Shown here: positions 15,361-23,388 of the stretch, piece after piece
Layout: each line of letters starts with the position of its first letter
Position numbering within the stretch: position 1 is the first letter of the stretch
Assembly: GCA_004294445.1 (NCBI GenBank)
Contig: REAZ01000037.1
Span: forward strand, 1-33,525
Reading direction: 5' to 3'
From: Cytophagales bacterium
GTDB lineage: Bacteria > Bacteroidota > Bacteroidia > Cytophagales > Thermoflexibacteraceae
DNA: 33,525 bases
Notes under the pieces: model-generated
The model's input: the letters and a program-made list of their open reading frames with translations, nothing else
What the model was told of the DNA's origin: nothing
Databases searched by the model: none
Position numbers and translations under genes: made by a program

Positions 15361-15403
15361 GCCTTCGGGTGAATATTAAAAAAACAAGTCTTCACCCGAA
15401 GGC
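15361..15403. repeat. Perfect 13-bp inverted repeat at the thioesterase promoter
   Basis: GCCTTCGGGTGAA (15361-15373) and TTCACCCGAAGGC (15391-15403) are exact reverse complements separated by 17 AT-rich bases. The distal arm abuts the -7 element at 15403-15410 and spans the expected transcription start of the minus-strand gene. It could be an operator pair or a 5'-UTR hairpin. Its CGGGTG/CACCCG core recurs in a hairpin at 33398-33423. Confidence 0.75.
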
Positions 15404-15410
15404 AAAGATA
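15403..15410 (-). promoter_or_regulatory. Putative thioesterase -7 element
   Basis: TATCTTTG on the minus strand, 71 bases upstream of the ATG at 15332 and overlapping the last base of the inverted repeat. Confidence 0.55.
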
Positions 15411-15426
15411 CTTTTAATTTGCATAG

Positions 15427-15453
15427 TTGTCAATATTTTTTTTCTTACCTTTG
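15427..15453 (+). promoter_or_regulatory. Putative der promoter
   Basis: TTG at 15427-15429 and TACCTTTG at 15446-15453 (16-base spacing) fit the Bacteroidota -33/-7 pattern. They lie inside an upward extension of the der reading frame, which supports the ATG at 15479 as the true start. Confidence 0.6.
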
Positions 15454-15478
15454 CACATTAAAATTAATTGAAAGAAAA

Positions 15479-16786
15479 ATGGCAAGTAATATCATTGCAA
15501 TCACAGGTCGCCCTAATGTAGGGAAATCAACCTTATTTAATCGTTTGGTTGAGGAGCGGAAGGCTATCATGGACAATGTGAGCGGGGTTACGCGCGACCG
15601 TCATTATGGGCAGGGGGAATGGATTGGCAAAAAATTTACTGTTATCGATACAGGCGGCTACGTACATGGCTCTGATGATATTTTCGAAGAGGCTATCCGC
15701 GAGCAAGTAGAAATAGCCATAGAGGAGGCTTCGGTTATTCTTTTTATGGTAGATGCCCAAACAGGTGTTACAGGCTTAGACGAGGAGTTTGCCAATGTAC
15801 TTCGCAGGTCTAAAAAACCTATCTATGTCATTGTAAACAAAGTAGATATGCCCAATAAAGTGGATTATATTGGGGAGTTTTATAGTCTTGGATTGGGTGA
15901 AGTATATCCGCTTTCTTCGCAAAACGGACTCGGTACGGGAGAGATATTAGACTTGGTAGTTAAGCATTTGGAAGAAGAGCAAGAAGACGAAAAACCTGCA
16001 CTTCCTCGCTTTACCATTGTTGGCAGACCTAATGTCGGCAAATCGTCCTTACTCAATATGCTTCTTGGCGAACAAAGAAGTATCGTTACCGATATAGCAG
16101 GTACGACAAGAGATGCCATAGATGCTCATTATAATGCTTTTGGGCATGATTTTATGATTACCGATACGGCAGGGATTCGCAAAAAAGCCAAAGTAAAAGA
16201 CAATATAGAATTTTATTCTACCCTGCGCTCTATCAAGGCATTAGAAGATGCAGATGTCTGTATTGCAGTTATTGATGCTGTGCAGGGCTTAGAGGCACAA
16301 GACGTAAACATTATCAACTTAGCCATTCGGTATGGCAAAGGGGTCGTGATTATGGTAAATAAGTGGGATTTGGTAGAGAAAGATGCCAAAACAGCAAAAA
16401 TATATGAGGATGCCATCAGAGCAAAACTCGCCCCCAATGATTTTCTGCCTATTATTTTTACCTCTGTCATTAACAAGCAGCGTATTTTCCAGACCATAGA
16501 AAAGGCAGTGCAGGTGTACGAAAACAAATACAAAAAAATTTCTACCTCAAAGTTAAATGATACGATGCTCAAAATAATAGAGGACTATCCGCCACCAGCT
16601 ATCAAAGGTAAATATATCAATATCAAATACATTACACAGTTTCCAGCAAAAACACCTACATTTGCTTTCTTTTGTAATCTGCCCCAGTATGTAGTAGAAT
16701 CTTATCAGCGATTTTTGGAAAACAAATTACGAGCAAACTTTGATTTTGAAGGAGTGCCTATTAAACTGTTTTTCAGGAAAAAGTAA
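15479..16786 (+). CDS. der: Ribosome-associated GTPase Der (EngA)
   Basis: Der is an essential double GTPase needed for assembly of the 50S ribosomal subunit. From the ATG at 15479 the product has 435 residues, the standard length, starting MASNIIAITGRPNVGKSTLF. Two G domains are visible. G1 sits at 10-17 with DTGGY and NKVD motifs. G2 begins at about 182 with a second GRPNVGKS, then AGTTRDAID, DTAGIRKK and NKWD. A KH-like C-terminal domain ends in GVPIKLFFRKK. The linker EEEQEDEKPALPR is typical. An in-frame ATG at 15419 is rejected because it would place the promoter inside the gene. The gene is transcribed away from the thioesterase gene. Confidence 0.98.
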   Translation: MASNIIAITGRPNVGKSTLFNRLVEERKAIMDNVSGVTRDRHYGQGEWIGKKFTVIDTGGYVHGSDDIFEEAIREQVEIAIEEASVILFMVDAQTGVTGLDEEFANVLRRSKKPIYVIVNKVDMPNKVDYIGEFYSLGLGEVYPLSSQNGLGTGEILDLVVKHLEEEQEDEKPALPRFTIVGRPNVGKSSLLNMLLGEQRSIVTDIAGTTRDAIDAHYNAFGHDFMITDTAGIRKKAKVKDNIEFYSTLRSIKALEDADVCIAVIDAVQGLEAQDVNIINLAIRYGKGVVIMVNKWDLVEKDAKTAKIYEDAIRAKLAPNDFLPIIFTSVINKQRIFQTIEKAVQVYENKYKKISTSKLNDTMLKIIEDYPPPAIKGKYINIKYITQFPAKTPTFAFFCNLPQYVVESYQRFLENKLRANFDFEGVPIKLFFRKK

Positions 16787-16847
16787 TCTTTTGGCAAAAA
16801 GCAAGCACGAATATTATGTTATTTTGTTTTTTTGCTAACTTGGTAGG

Positions 16848-16855
16848 TATATTTG
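16848..16855 (+). promoter_or_regulatory. Putative amidase -7 element
   Basis: TATATTTG fits TAnnTTTG, 48 bases upstream of the amidase ATG (16904); TTG boxes lie at 16824-16826 and 16832-16834. Confidence 0.5.
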
Positions 16856-16903
16856 GCAAAATGACTTTGGGTAATGTCATATTTATAGCAGTTAGATAGC
16901 ATT

Positions 16904-17938
16904 ATGAAAGCATCAGCATTGGTTGGATTCGTGGTTTTTCTTCTTTTCACAGAAGTAGCAGCTCAAAAAAAAGTAGCTGTCAAAGAGGAAAGCATCAAGG
17001 TAGTAATAGACCCTGGGCATGGAGGTATCGACCCTGGTACTGAGCGAAGGACTCCTAATTTCAAAGATGAGAAAGACCTCGTATTGGCAATAGCCCTCAA
17101 AGTAGAGGAACTTATCAACGAAAGCTATAGTAATATCAAAGTCATACAGACAAGAAACAAGGACGTTACAGTAAGTCTGGAACAGCGAGTCGCTATTGCT
17201 AACGAAGCTAAAGGAGATTATTTTGTGAGTATCCATTGCAATTCGAGTGAAAAAAAACATATTTCGGGTACGCAAATGCACGTACACGACTTCACTTACC
17301 GCAAAAGCACCAAATTAGCCCAAATATTAGACGAAGAATTTACCACGCGTGCAAAGCGAAACTCCAAAGGGCTTTTTAACTCCAAAGACCGCCGTTTTAA
17401 TCTCTACGTACTCCAATATACCAATATGCCCGGTGTGCTTATAGAAACAGGATTCCTTACCCACAAACAAGAAGAGGAATTTTTAAACTCCGACAACGGG
17501 CAAGAAATAATAGCAGCAGCGATTTTTAGAGGGATTCGCAATTTCCTCACTCAGTCTGGGCATAAGCTGACAGCCAAAGAAAAAACGGAAGATAAGATAT
17601 TGGCGAAGAAAGATCCCAAAAATAGGGAAAGCAAAAATAATACTTCCTTAGCAAGCTATAAGGACAACACTCCTCCCAAACTCAAAAATGCTACTGATGG
17701 CAAAGTAGTCTATAAGGTACAAATTTCTGCATCTCCTAAGAAAATATCCCTAAATCATGCAGAGTTCAAAAAATTAGACATGAAAATAGAAGAGGCAAAA
17801 GCAACGGAAAAAAATGGGGATACTACTTACAAATACACCGTAGGCAATGTATATACTATAGAGGATGCTTTGGAACTGATGGAGTATATCCGCAAAAATG
17901 GATTCAAAGATGCCTTTATTACAAAATTTGGGAGATAA
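16904..17938 (+). CDS. Exported N-acetylmuramoyl-L-alanine amidase (Amidase_3) with SPOR-like tail
   Basis: This zinc enzyme cuts the amide bond between MurNAc and the stem peptide and serves cell separation. The 344-residue precursor has a signal peptide (about 1-20, ending VAAQ). The Amidase_3 domain spans about 31-215: zinc ligands H39 (VVIDPGHGGIDPG), E56 (FKDEKDL) and H111 (VSIHCNSS), and the catalytic glutamate E181 (MPGVLIETGFLTH). After a lysine-rich linker (about 222-262), the last 75 residues (VYKVQISASPKKI, NVYTIEDALELMEYIRKNGF, DAFITKFGR) resemble a SPOR domain, which binds denuded glycan at the division site. That last assignment is by pattern and less sure than the catalytic domain. 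The gene stands alone with its own promoter. Confidence 0.92.
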   Translation: MKASALVGFVVFLLFTEVAAQKKVAVKEESIKVVIDPGHGGIDPGTERRTPNFKDEKDLVLAIALKVEELINESYSNIKVIQTRNKDVTVSLEQRVAIANEAKGDYFVSIHCNSSEKKHISGTQMHVHDFTYRKSTKLAQILDEEFTTRAKRNSKGLFNSKDRRFNLYVLQYTNMPGVLIETGFLTHKQEEEFLNSDNGQEIIAAAIFRGIRNFLTQSGHKLTAKEKTEDKILAKKDPKNRESKNNTSLASYKDNTPPKLKNATDGKVVYKVQISASPKKISLNHAEFKKLDMKIEEAKATEKNGDTTYKYTVGNVYTIEDALELMEYIRKNGFKDAFITKFGR

Positions 17939-17981
17939 CTACTTAGATTTTATCTCTAAAAACCAATAAACACATATTTTA

Positions 17982-19208
17982 ATGGAAGACTTACTTCAGA
18001 AATTTGAAAATAAAAAGCCCGAAATTGTATTTGAGTGGCATGACTCTGAAACAGAAGCGGCGGGCTGGGTAGTAATTAACTCCCTGCGCGGCGGAGCAGC
18101 GGGAGGCGGAACACGCATGAGGGTCGGCTTGGACAAGCGAGAAGTAGAGTCGCTTGCCAAAACTATGGAGATTAAGTTCACGGTTTCAGGTCCTGCTATC
18201 GGTGGGGCAAAATCTGGGATTAACTTTGACCCCAATGACCCACGCAAAAAAGCCGTTCTCAAACGTTGGTACAAGGCGGTAGTGCCTTTGCTCAAAAACT
18301 ACTACGGCACAGGTGGCGATTTGAACATCGACGAGATAGCCGAAGTGATACCAATGACCGAAGAATATGGCTTATGGCATCCGCAGGAAGGCATTGTGAA
18401 TGGGCATTTTCACCCAACTGACCGAGAAAAAATTAATAAATTGGGGCAACTGCGACAAGGCGTTTCCAAAGTGATAGAAGACACCAACTATACGCCCGCA
18501 CTTTCCAAAAAGCTCACCGTTGCCGATATGATTACGGGCTATGGCGTAGCCCAATCTGTGGCACATTACTACGAACTTTGGGGAGGGACTCTCACAGAGA
18601 AAAGAGCCATTATTCAAGGTTGGGGTAACGTAGGCAGTGCGGCGGGATTCTATTTAGCAAAAATGGGTGTAAAAATAGTGGGCATCATCGATAGAGTCGG
18701 CGGGCTTATCAATACAGAGGGCTTCACTTTCCAAGAAATTACAAAGCTACTTCTGGAAAAAGATGGCAATAAGTTAGTTTCTCCTCACCTGATTCCTTTT
18801 GAGCAAGCCAACAAGCAAGTGTGGGAAACACCCGCAGAAATTTTTATACCTGCCGCCTCAAGCCGTTTGGTAACACGCAGCCAAGTAGATAGCCTCATCA
18901 AAGTAGGCTTAGAAGTAATAGCTTGCGGAGCGAATGTGCCTTTTGCCGATCCCGAAATATTTATGGGAAGTACGGGCAAATATGCTGACCAGCAAGTTTC
19001 ACTGATTCCAGATTTTATTGCAAACTGTGGCATGGCGAGGGTTTTTGCCTACCTAATGGGCAATGAGGTGGAGGTAACAGACGGAGCTATTTTTGAAGAT
19101 ACAGCCATGACTATTCGCAAAGCACTCCGCAAAGTAAGGGCGATGGGAGAACAAAAAACACTTATTGCACACCATGCTTTCGAGATTGCCTTAAAACAGT
19201 TGGTGTAA
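17982..19208 (+). CDS. Glu/Leu/Phe/Val-family amino acid dehydrogenase
   Basis: The family deaminates an amino acid oxidatively with NAD(P)+ to a 2-oxo acid and ammonia. The 408-residue product has the dimerisation-domain catalytic segment GPAIGGAKSGINFDP with the active lysine K77, GGGTRMR (41-47) and GTGGDLNIDE (109-118, aspartate D113). The Rossmann motif GWGNVGSAAGFYLAKMGVKI begins at about 218, followed by GANVPF and PDFIANCGMARVFAY. It is shorter than the 450-residue hexameric glutamate dehydrogenases and has an unusual central stretch (HPQEGIVNGHFHPTDREKIN). Members of this subgroup are annotated as Glu/Leu/Phe/Val dehydrogenases; I cannot tell the substrate. It lies 43 bases after the amidase gene and could be read through from it. 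A strong terminator follows its stop. Confidence 0.92.
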   Translation: MEDLLQKFENKKPEIVFEWHDSETEAAGWVVINSLRGGAAGGGTRMRVGLDKREVESLAKTMEIKFTVSGPAIGGAKSGINFDPNDPRKKAVLKRWYKAVVPLLKNYYGTGGDLNIDEIAEVIPMTEEYGLWHPQEGIVNGHFHPTDREKINKLGQLRQGVSKVIEDTNYTPALSKKLTVADMITGYGVAQSVAHYYELWGGTLTEKRAIIQGWGNVGSAAGFYLAKMGVKIVGIIDRVGGLINTEGFTFQEITKLLLEKDGNKLVSPHLIPFEQANKQVWETPAEIFIPAASSRLVTRSQVDSLIKVGLEVIACGANVPFADPEIFMGSTGKYADQQVSLIPDFIANCGMARVFAYLMGNEVEVTDGAIFEDTAMTIRKALRKVRAMGEQKTLIAHHAFEIALKQLV

Positions 19209-19230
19209 CCGCAGATAAAATAAATTGACC

Positions 19231-19267
19231 AAAAACAGACATCTTTCCGAAAAAGATGTCTGTTTTT
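19231..19267 (+). terminator. Strong intrinsic terminator after the dehydrogenase gene
   Basis: A perfect 16-bp stem pairs 19231-19246 (AAAAACAGACATCTTT) with 19252-19267 around the loop CCGAA and runs into a T-tract. With A- and T-runs on both sides it can work in both directions. It lies inside an upstream extension of the MFS frame and argues against that extension being translated. Confidence 0.9.
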
Positions 19268-19320
19268 CCAAAAATTCTTTGCTAATTTGGGGTAAACATT
19301 TCATAAAAACTATTACTCCC

Positions 19321-20610
19321 ATGCTCGATATTCAAAAAAAACTTACTAACTCATTTTTCATTATCTTAAGCCTTCCTGCTACGGCGATGGGCTTTGCGCT
19401 TTCTGTACAGATTTCAGCACTAAGTTGGATTCTAAGTACAAAGTATCAACTTGATATAGAGAGTATTGGCTATGTATGGGCTTCGGGTCCTTTGGCGGGC
19501 ATTATCGGACAGCTCATTATAGGAGTGATTAGCGACAAAGTTTGGCTTTGGGGTGGTCGCCGCAAGCCCTTTATCCTTTTAGGGGGGATTCTTGCCTCGC
19601 TCATGCTCTTAGCTCTCCCCAATATTGATGTGATTAGCCAAACGCTTGGCTTGTCAAGTATTCTTTGGGTAGCCATCATCGTAGCCCTTACCTTAGACCT
19701 CGCCATTAATGTAAGTTTCAACCCTACTCGCTCAATAATTGCCGATGTAACCCCGCAGGGAGAGGCTCGCACCAAAGGTTATACTTGGATGCAGACCATT
19801 TCAGGAATGTTTGGCGTACTGGCATACGGAATCAGCGTCCTTTTTGATAACTATATCCTTATCTATCTTGGCGTGTTTTTAGTGCTTATTTTTTCATTTG
19901 TTCCTCCATTTTTTATCAAAGAGCCTACTGTGCTTGGTCGCTTAGAAGGGAGTGCAAACCCAAAGGAAGAAAAAACAAAAAACTACCTCAAAGACCTCTT
20001 ACAAATCTATGTTGCTCATGCTTTTACGTGGCTCGGCATACAGACCATGTTTGTGTTTGCTTTTGCTTACTTCAAACAAAAAATGGGTAGTGCAGATAAT
20101 ATGCTTACAGACAATCAGTTAGGGCAGATGATAGGCATTTCTTTTGCCATTCTCAATACGGTAGGGTTCATACTTCCCTCCATCGTTTTAGAGCCAGTTT
20201 CTCGCCGCATTGGTAGCGTACGTACGCATACCTTAGCGATTGCGGTGATGGCTATTGGGTATTTGGGAATTGTTTTCTTTGGCAATACACCTATTTTATT
20301 TTATAGCCTGATGACTGTAGTAGGCGTGGGCTGGGCAGCAACCGTAAGTTTGCCCTTCGCCATTATGACTGAAAAAATAGACAAAGAGAAAATGGGCTTT
20401 TTCATGGGCATTTTCAACCTATCCGTAGTAATTCCGCAACTAATAGTAAGCTTTGTTTTTGGCAAAATAATTGAAAATTCGGCAGACAAAAATATAATAT
20501 TCATAATTAGTGCTGCTTCTTTGGCTATCTCTGCCTTACTTTGGCTTTTTGTAAAAGAAAACAAAATAGCCGCAACAGAGCAAAGAATAACAAGCAGTGG
20601 CGGACATTAA
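19321..20610 (+). CDS. MFS transporter, sugar:cation symporter-like (SLC45/GPH type)
   Basis: The 429-residue membrane protein has about twelve hydrophobic spans. After TM2/TM3 comes the motif VWLWGGRRKPFILLGG (loop 2-3), and SLPFAIMTEKIDKEKMGFFM and GIFNLSVVIPQLIVS appear in the C-terminal half. GRRKPFI and the NLSVVIPQ segment are typical of the sucrose/SLC45-like and GPH symporters, so import of a disaccharide or related sugar with H+ is the most likely role. Substrate is inference. I chose the ATG at 19321 because the in-frame extension up to 19225 reads through the terminator at 19231-19267. The next gene is a PIG-L deacetylase, which starts 60 bases downstream with its own promoter. Confidence 0.88.
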   Translation: MLDIQKKLTNSFFIILSLPATAMGFALSVQISALSWILSTKYQLDIESIGYVWASGPLAGIIGQLIIGVISDKVWLWGGRRKPFILLGGILASLMLLALPNIDVISQTLGLSSILWVAIIVALTLDLAINVSFNPTRSIIADVTPQGEARTKGYTWMQTISGMFGVLAYGISVLFDNYILIYLGVFLVLIFSFVPPFFIKEPTVLGRLEGSANPKEEKTKNYLKDLLQIYVAHAFTWLGIQTMFVFAFAYFKQKMGSADNMLTDNQLGQMIGISFAILNTVGFILPSIVLEPVSRRIGSVRTHTLAIAVMAIGYLGIVFFGNTPILFYSLMTVVGVGWAATVSLPFAIMTEKIDKEKMGFFMGIFNLSVVIPQLIVSFVFGKIIENSADKNIIFIISAASLAISALLWLFVKENKIAATEQRITSSGGH

Positions 20611-20646
20611 CTTTCGCGACGTTTTTTTAAGGAAAAAATAAGTTTT

Positions 20647-20654
20647 TAAATTTG
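20647..20654 (+). promoter_or_regulatory. Putative -7 element of the PIG-L deacetylase gene
   Basis: TAAATTTG fits TAnnTTTG and overlaps a potential in-frame TTG start (20652), so translation should begin at the ATG ATG pair at 20670/20673. Confidence 0.55.
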
Positions 20655-20669
20655 AACAAACTGACGTAT

Positions 20670-23216
20670 ATGATGAAAGAAAAACTAAATTACAAATCAC
20701 AAATTGCCTGTTTGATATTTTTTATGGCTCTTTTTGCTGGAAGCACAAGCGTTGCACAGCCTCGTAGCACCAAGTCCGCAAGCGATTTGCAAATGGACAT
20801 CAAAAAGTTAAATGTCTTAGGCTCTGTGCTATACATAGCGGCACACCCCGATGATGAGAATACGCGCCTCATTGCCTACATGGCAAAGCATGAGAATTTT
20901 GAAACAGCTTACATGGCACTTACGCGCGGTGATGGCGGACAAAATCTTACTGGTAGTGAGCAAGGGAATCTATTAGGACTGATTCGTACCCAAGAATTAT
21001 TAGCTGCTCGTGCTATTGATGGTGGGAGGCAATTTTTCTCAAGAGCAAATGATTTTGGTTATTCCAAAAATCCAAATGAAACCTTAAAAATTTGGAACAA
21101 GAACCAAGTAATTGCCGATATGGTATGGGTTATTCGCAAGTGGAAACCTGATGTACTCATCACTCGTTTCCCTACTGACGGAAGTGGCGGGCATGGGCAT
21201 CATACAAGTTCTGCACTTTTAGCTGAAGAAGTTTTCAAATTTGCAGCAGACCCAAATATGTTTCCCGAACAGCTCAAATACGTGGAAATTTGGCAACCAA
21301 AACGCCTTTTTTGGAACAAATGGGTGCGTGATAACAAGGAAGATTTGAGCAAATTTTTGAGAGTGGATACAGGCATTTATAATCCGCTTTTGGGGCAATC
21401 CTATTATGATTTGGCAATGGAAAGCCGCACACAGCACAAAAGTCAGGGCTTTGGGGCAGGGAAAACAAGAGGTAGCCAACCCGAATACTTACAGTTTATT
21501 ATGGGAGATTCTGCCAAATCGACCTTCATGGACGGCGTAACTACTACGTGGGCAAGAGTAAAAGGAAGCGGAAAAGTGAGTAACCTACTAAGCGCTGCTT
21601 ATCAGAACTTTACACCCGCAAACCCGAAGTCTGTCTTGCCAAACCTCATAGCTGCACACAAGGAACTGAAAATATTGATTACAAAAACGACTGACCCAAC
21701 TGAAATTTATTGGATAAAGACAAAGACTACTGAGTTAGAAGAAGTCATTAAAAACTGTGCAGGTATTTGGTTTGAAATGACTGCCACAGACTATTCAGCA
21801 AGTGCTAATGACTCCGTAAATGCCACAGTAAGAGTGATTAATCGCTTGGGAGCAAACGTAAAACTTAAGGGCTTAGATTTGTCTTTTGACGAGGAAAATA
21901 TGCAGGCAGAGAGCGGCGATAACAAAAAAGTAGATTATACATTGGCTGAAAACATTTTATTAGAAATTAATAAAAAGGTGGTTTTGAATAAAAATGCACA
22001 AATTTCTCAACCATATTGGCTGCGAAAACCTGCCCTAAAAGGTATGTACCAAGTAGATGACCAGTTGTTGATTAGCCTGCCCGAAGCACCTTCTCAGCAG
22101 TTTGCCTCCCTCGATTTCGAAATAGAAGGCGTGATGATGAGCTTTACTACGCCCCTCATGCACAAGTGGACTCACCGAGTAGATGGTGAGCTTTACCGCA
22201 GTTTTGAGGTTATCCCGCAAGTGATGGCAAACGTAAAATCGCCTACTTATATTTTTGCAAATAATAATGCAAAAGACGTTTCTATTCAGTTGAAGGCGGG
22301 AAAGAAAAACGCAAAAGGCGTAGTCAGTTTGGAACTTCCGCAAGGCTGGAGGAGCGAACCTCAGCAAATAACATTTGAAATGGTGAAAAAAGATGAGGAA
22401 AAAACAGTTAGCTTCAAGATTTTCCCCCCGAAAGAAGGCGGAACATCTCTTGCCAAAGTAAAAATAGATGGTACGGATGCTGTAGGGCTATTGAGATTAG
22501 ATTACGACCATATTCCTATGCAAACGCTTTTTCCACCTGCCGAGTTTAAATTAGTCAAATTGGATATTATAAACAAAGCCAAAAATGTAGGTTTCTATGT
22601 GTCGGAAGCAGGCGATGAAACGCCCGAAGCCCTAAGACAAATGGGCTGCAACGTAGTAGAACTCACAGATGACAATTTTGAAACTACAGATTTGAGTCAG
22701 TTTGATGCCATTGTAACTGCTGTGCGTGCCTACAATACGCGCGGGCGACTCAAGTTCCACAACCCGCAATTATTGGAATATGTAAAAAATGGCGGTGTAC
22801 TCATCGTACAGTATAATGTCAATTTTGGCATGGTAACAAATGATATTGGACCGTATCCGTTCAAAATTTCACGCGACAGAGTTACCGAAGAAGACGCTTT
22901 GATAGCGTTCAATAAGGAACATTCTTTGCTCAACTTCCCCAATAAAATCAGCAAAGAAGATTTTGAGGGCTGGGTGCAAGAGCGCGGACTGTACTTTGCA
23001 AGCGATTTTGATAGCAAGTACGAAACGCCTTTCATCACCCAAGACACAGGCGAACAAGCCAAAAAAGGAATTCAGATTTCTGCCAAATACGGCAAAGGGT
23101 TGTTTATTTATACTGGTTTTTCGTGGTTTAGGCAGCTTCCTGCGGGTGTAGCGGGTGCCTATCGCCTATTTGCAAACATGATTTCGGCGGGACAGCAACC
23201 TGCTGGAAAAAAGTAA
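20670..23216 (+). CDS. Exported PIG-L/LmbE-family deacetylase with C-terminal glutamine-amidotransferase-like domain
   Basis: PIG-L enzymes are zinc deacetylases of N-acetylated sugars such as GlcNAc derivatives. Starting at 20670 the product has 848 residues with a signal peptide (IACLIFFMALFAGSTSVAQ). The catalytic domain is in the first 260 residues: YIAAHPDDENTRL with the AHPDDE zinc motif (58-63) and TDGSGGHGHHTSSALLAEE with the third zinc ligand in HGHH (175-178). The middle is a beta-sandwich-like region with GVVSLELPQGW. The last 200 residues (VGFYVSEAGDETPEALRQMG, FDAIVTAVRAYNTR, NGGVLIVQYNVNF) look like a ThuA/GATase-like Rossmannoid fold. This long form is common in Bacteroidota and probably processes glycans in the periplasm; the exact substrate is unknown. 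A terminator follows. Confidence 0.9.
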   Translation: MMKEKLNYKSQIACLIFFMALFAGSTSVAQPRSTKSASDLQMDIKKLNVLGSVLYIAAHPDDENTRLIAYMAKHENFETAYMALTRGDGGQNLTGSEQGNLLGLIRTQELLAARAIDGGRQFFSRANDFGYSKNPNETLKIWNKNQVIADMVWVIRKWKPDVLITRFPTDGSGGHGHHTSSALLAEEVFKFAADPNMFPEQLKYVEIWQPKRLFWNKWVRDNKEDLSKFLRVDTGIYNPLLGQSYYDLAMESRTQHKSQGFGAGKTRGSQPEYLQFIMGDSAKSTFMDGVTTTWARVKGSGKVSNLLSAAYQNFTPANPKSVLPNLIAAHKELKILITKTTDPTEIYWIKTKTTELEEVIKNCAGIWFEMTATDYSASANDSVNATVRVINRLGANVKLKGLDLSFDEENMQAESGDNKKVDYTLAENILLEINKKVVLNKNAQISQPYWLRKPALKGMYQVDDQLLISLPEAPSQQFASLDFEIEGVMMSFTTPLMHKWTHRVDGELYRSFEVIPQVMANVKSPTYIFANNNAKDVSIQLKAGKKNAKGVVSLELPQGWRSEPQQITFEMVKKDEEKTVSFKIFPPKEGGTSLAKVKIDGTDAVGLLRLDYDHIPMQTLFPPAEFKLVKLDIINKAKNVGFYVSEAGDETPEALRQMGCNVVELTDDNFETTDLSQFDAIVTAVRAYNTRGRLKFHNPQLLEYVKNGGVLIVQYNVNFGMVTNDIGPYPFKISRDRVTEEDALIAFNKEHSLLNFPNKISKEDFEGWVQERGLYFASDFDSKYETPFITQDTGEQAKKGIQISAKYGKGLFIYTGFSWFRQLPAGVAGAYRLFANMISAGQQPAGKK

Positions 23217-23239
23217 GAATAACAGCTTAATTTTTCTAT

Positions 23240-23330
23240 TTCCTACTTAGCTTTCAAGAGGCTGTCCTTAAAAGGTTAGCCTCTTTTTTATTTTAAGAGA
23301 GGTATTGTACTCAAAAATACTAAGTAGGAA
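23240..23330. repeat. 91-bp segment bounded by 11-bp inverted repeats
   Basis: TTCCTACTTAG (23240-23250) and CTAAGTAGGAA (23320-23330) are exact inverted repeats enclosing the terminator at 23257-23290. This shape recalls a MITE-like element carrying a terminator. The flanking bases show no clear target duplication, so it may be chance or a fold. Confidence 0.4.
23257..23290 (+). terminator. Intrinsic terminator of the PIG-L gene
   Basis: AGAGGCT (23257-23263) pairs with AGCCTCT (23278-23284); an inner CCTT-AA-AAGG stem continues the hairpin. A T-run (23284-23289) follows. Confidence 0.88.
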
Positions 23331-23388
23331 TACTCAAAAAATAAATTATTTAGAAAATATTATCAAAATGCTTTATTTTTAGCCCAAA

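Noticed and set aside
15333..15395. Upstream start for the thioesterase
   Set aside because: It would translate the inverted repeat and adds residues absent from hotdog thioesterases of this size.
15419..15478. Upstream start for der giving 20 more residues
   Set aside because: The extension covers the -33/-7 promoter and encodes no family sequence; Der proteins begin as MxNIIAITGRPNVGKS.
19225..19320. Upstream start for the MFS transporter
   Set aside because: The extra 32 residues are read from a strong terminator hairpin and add a charged, non-membrane leader.
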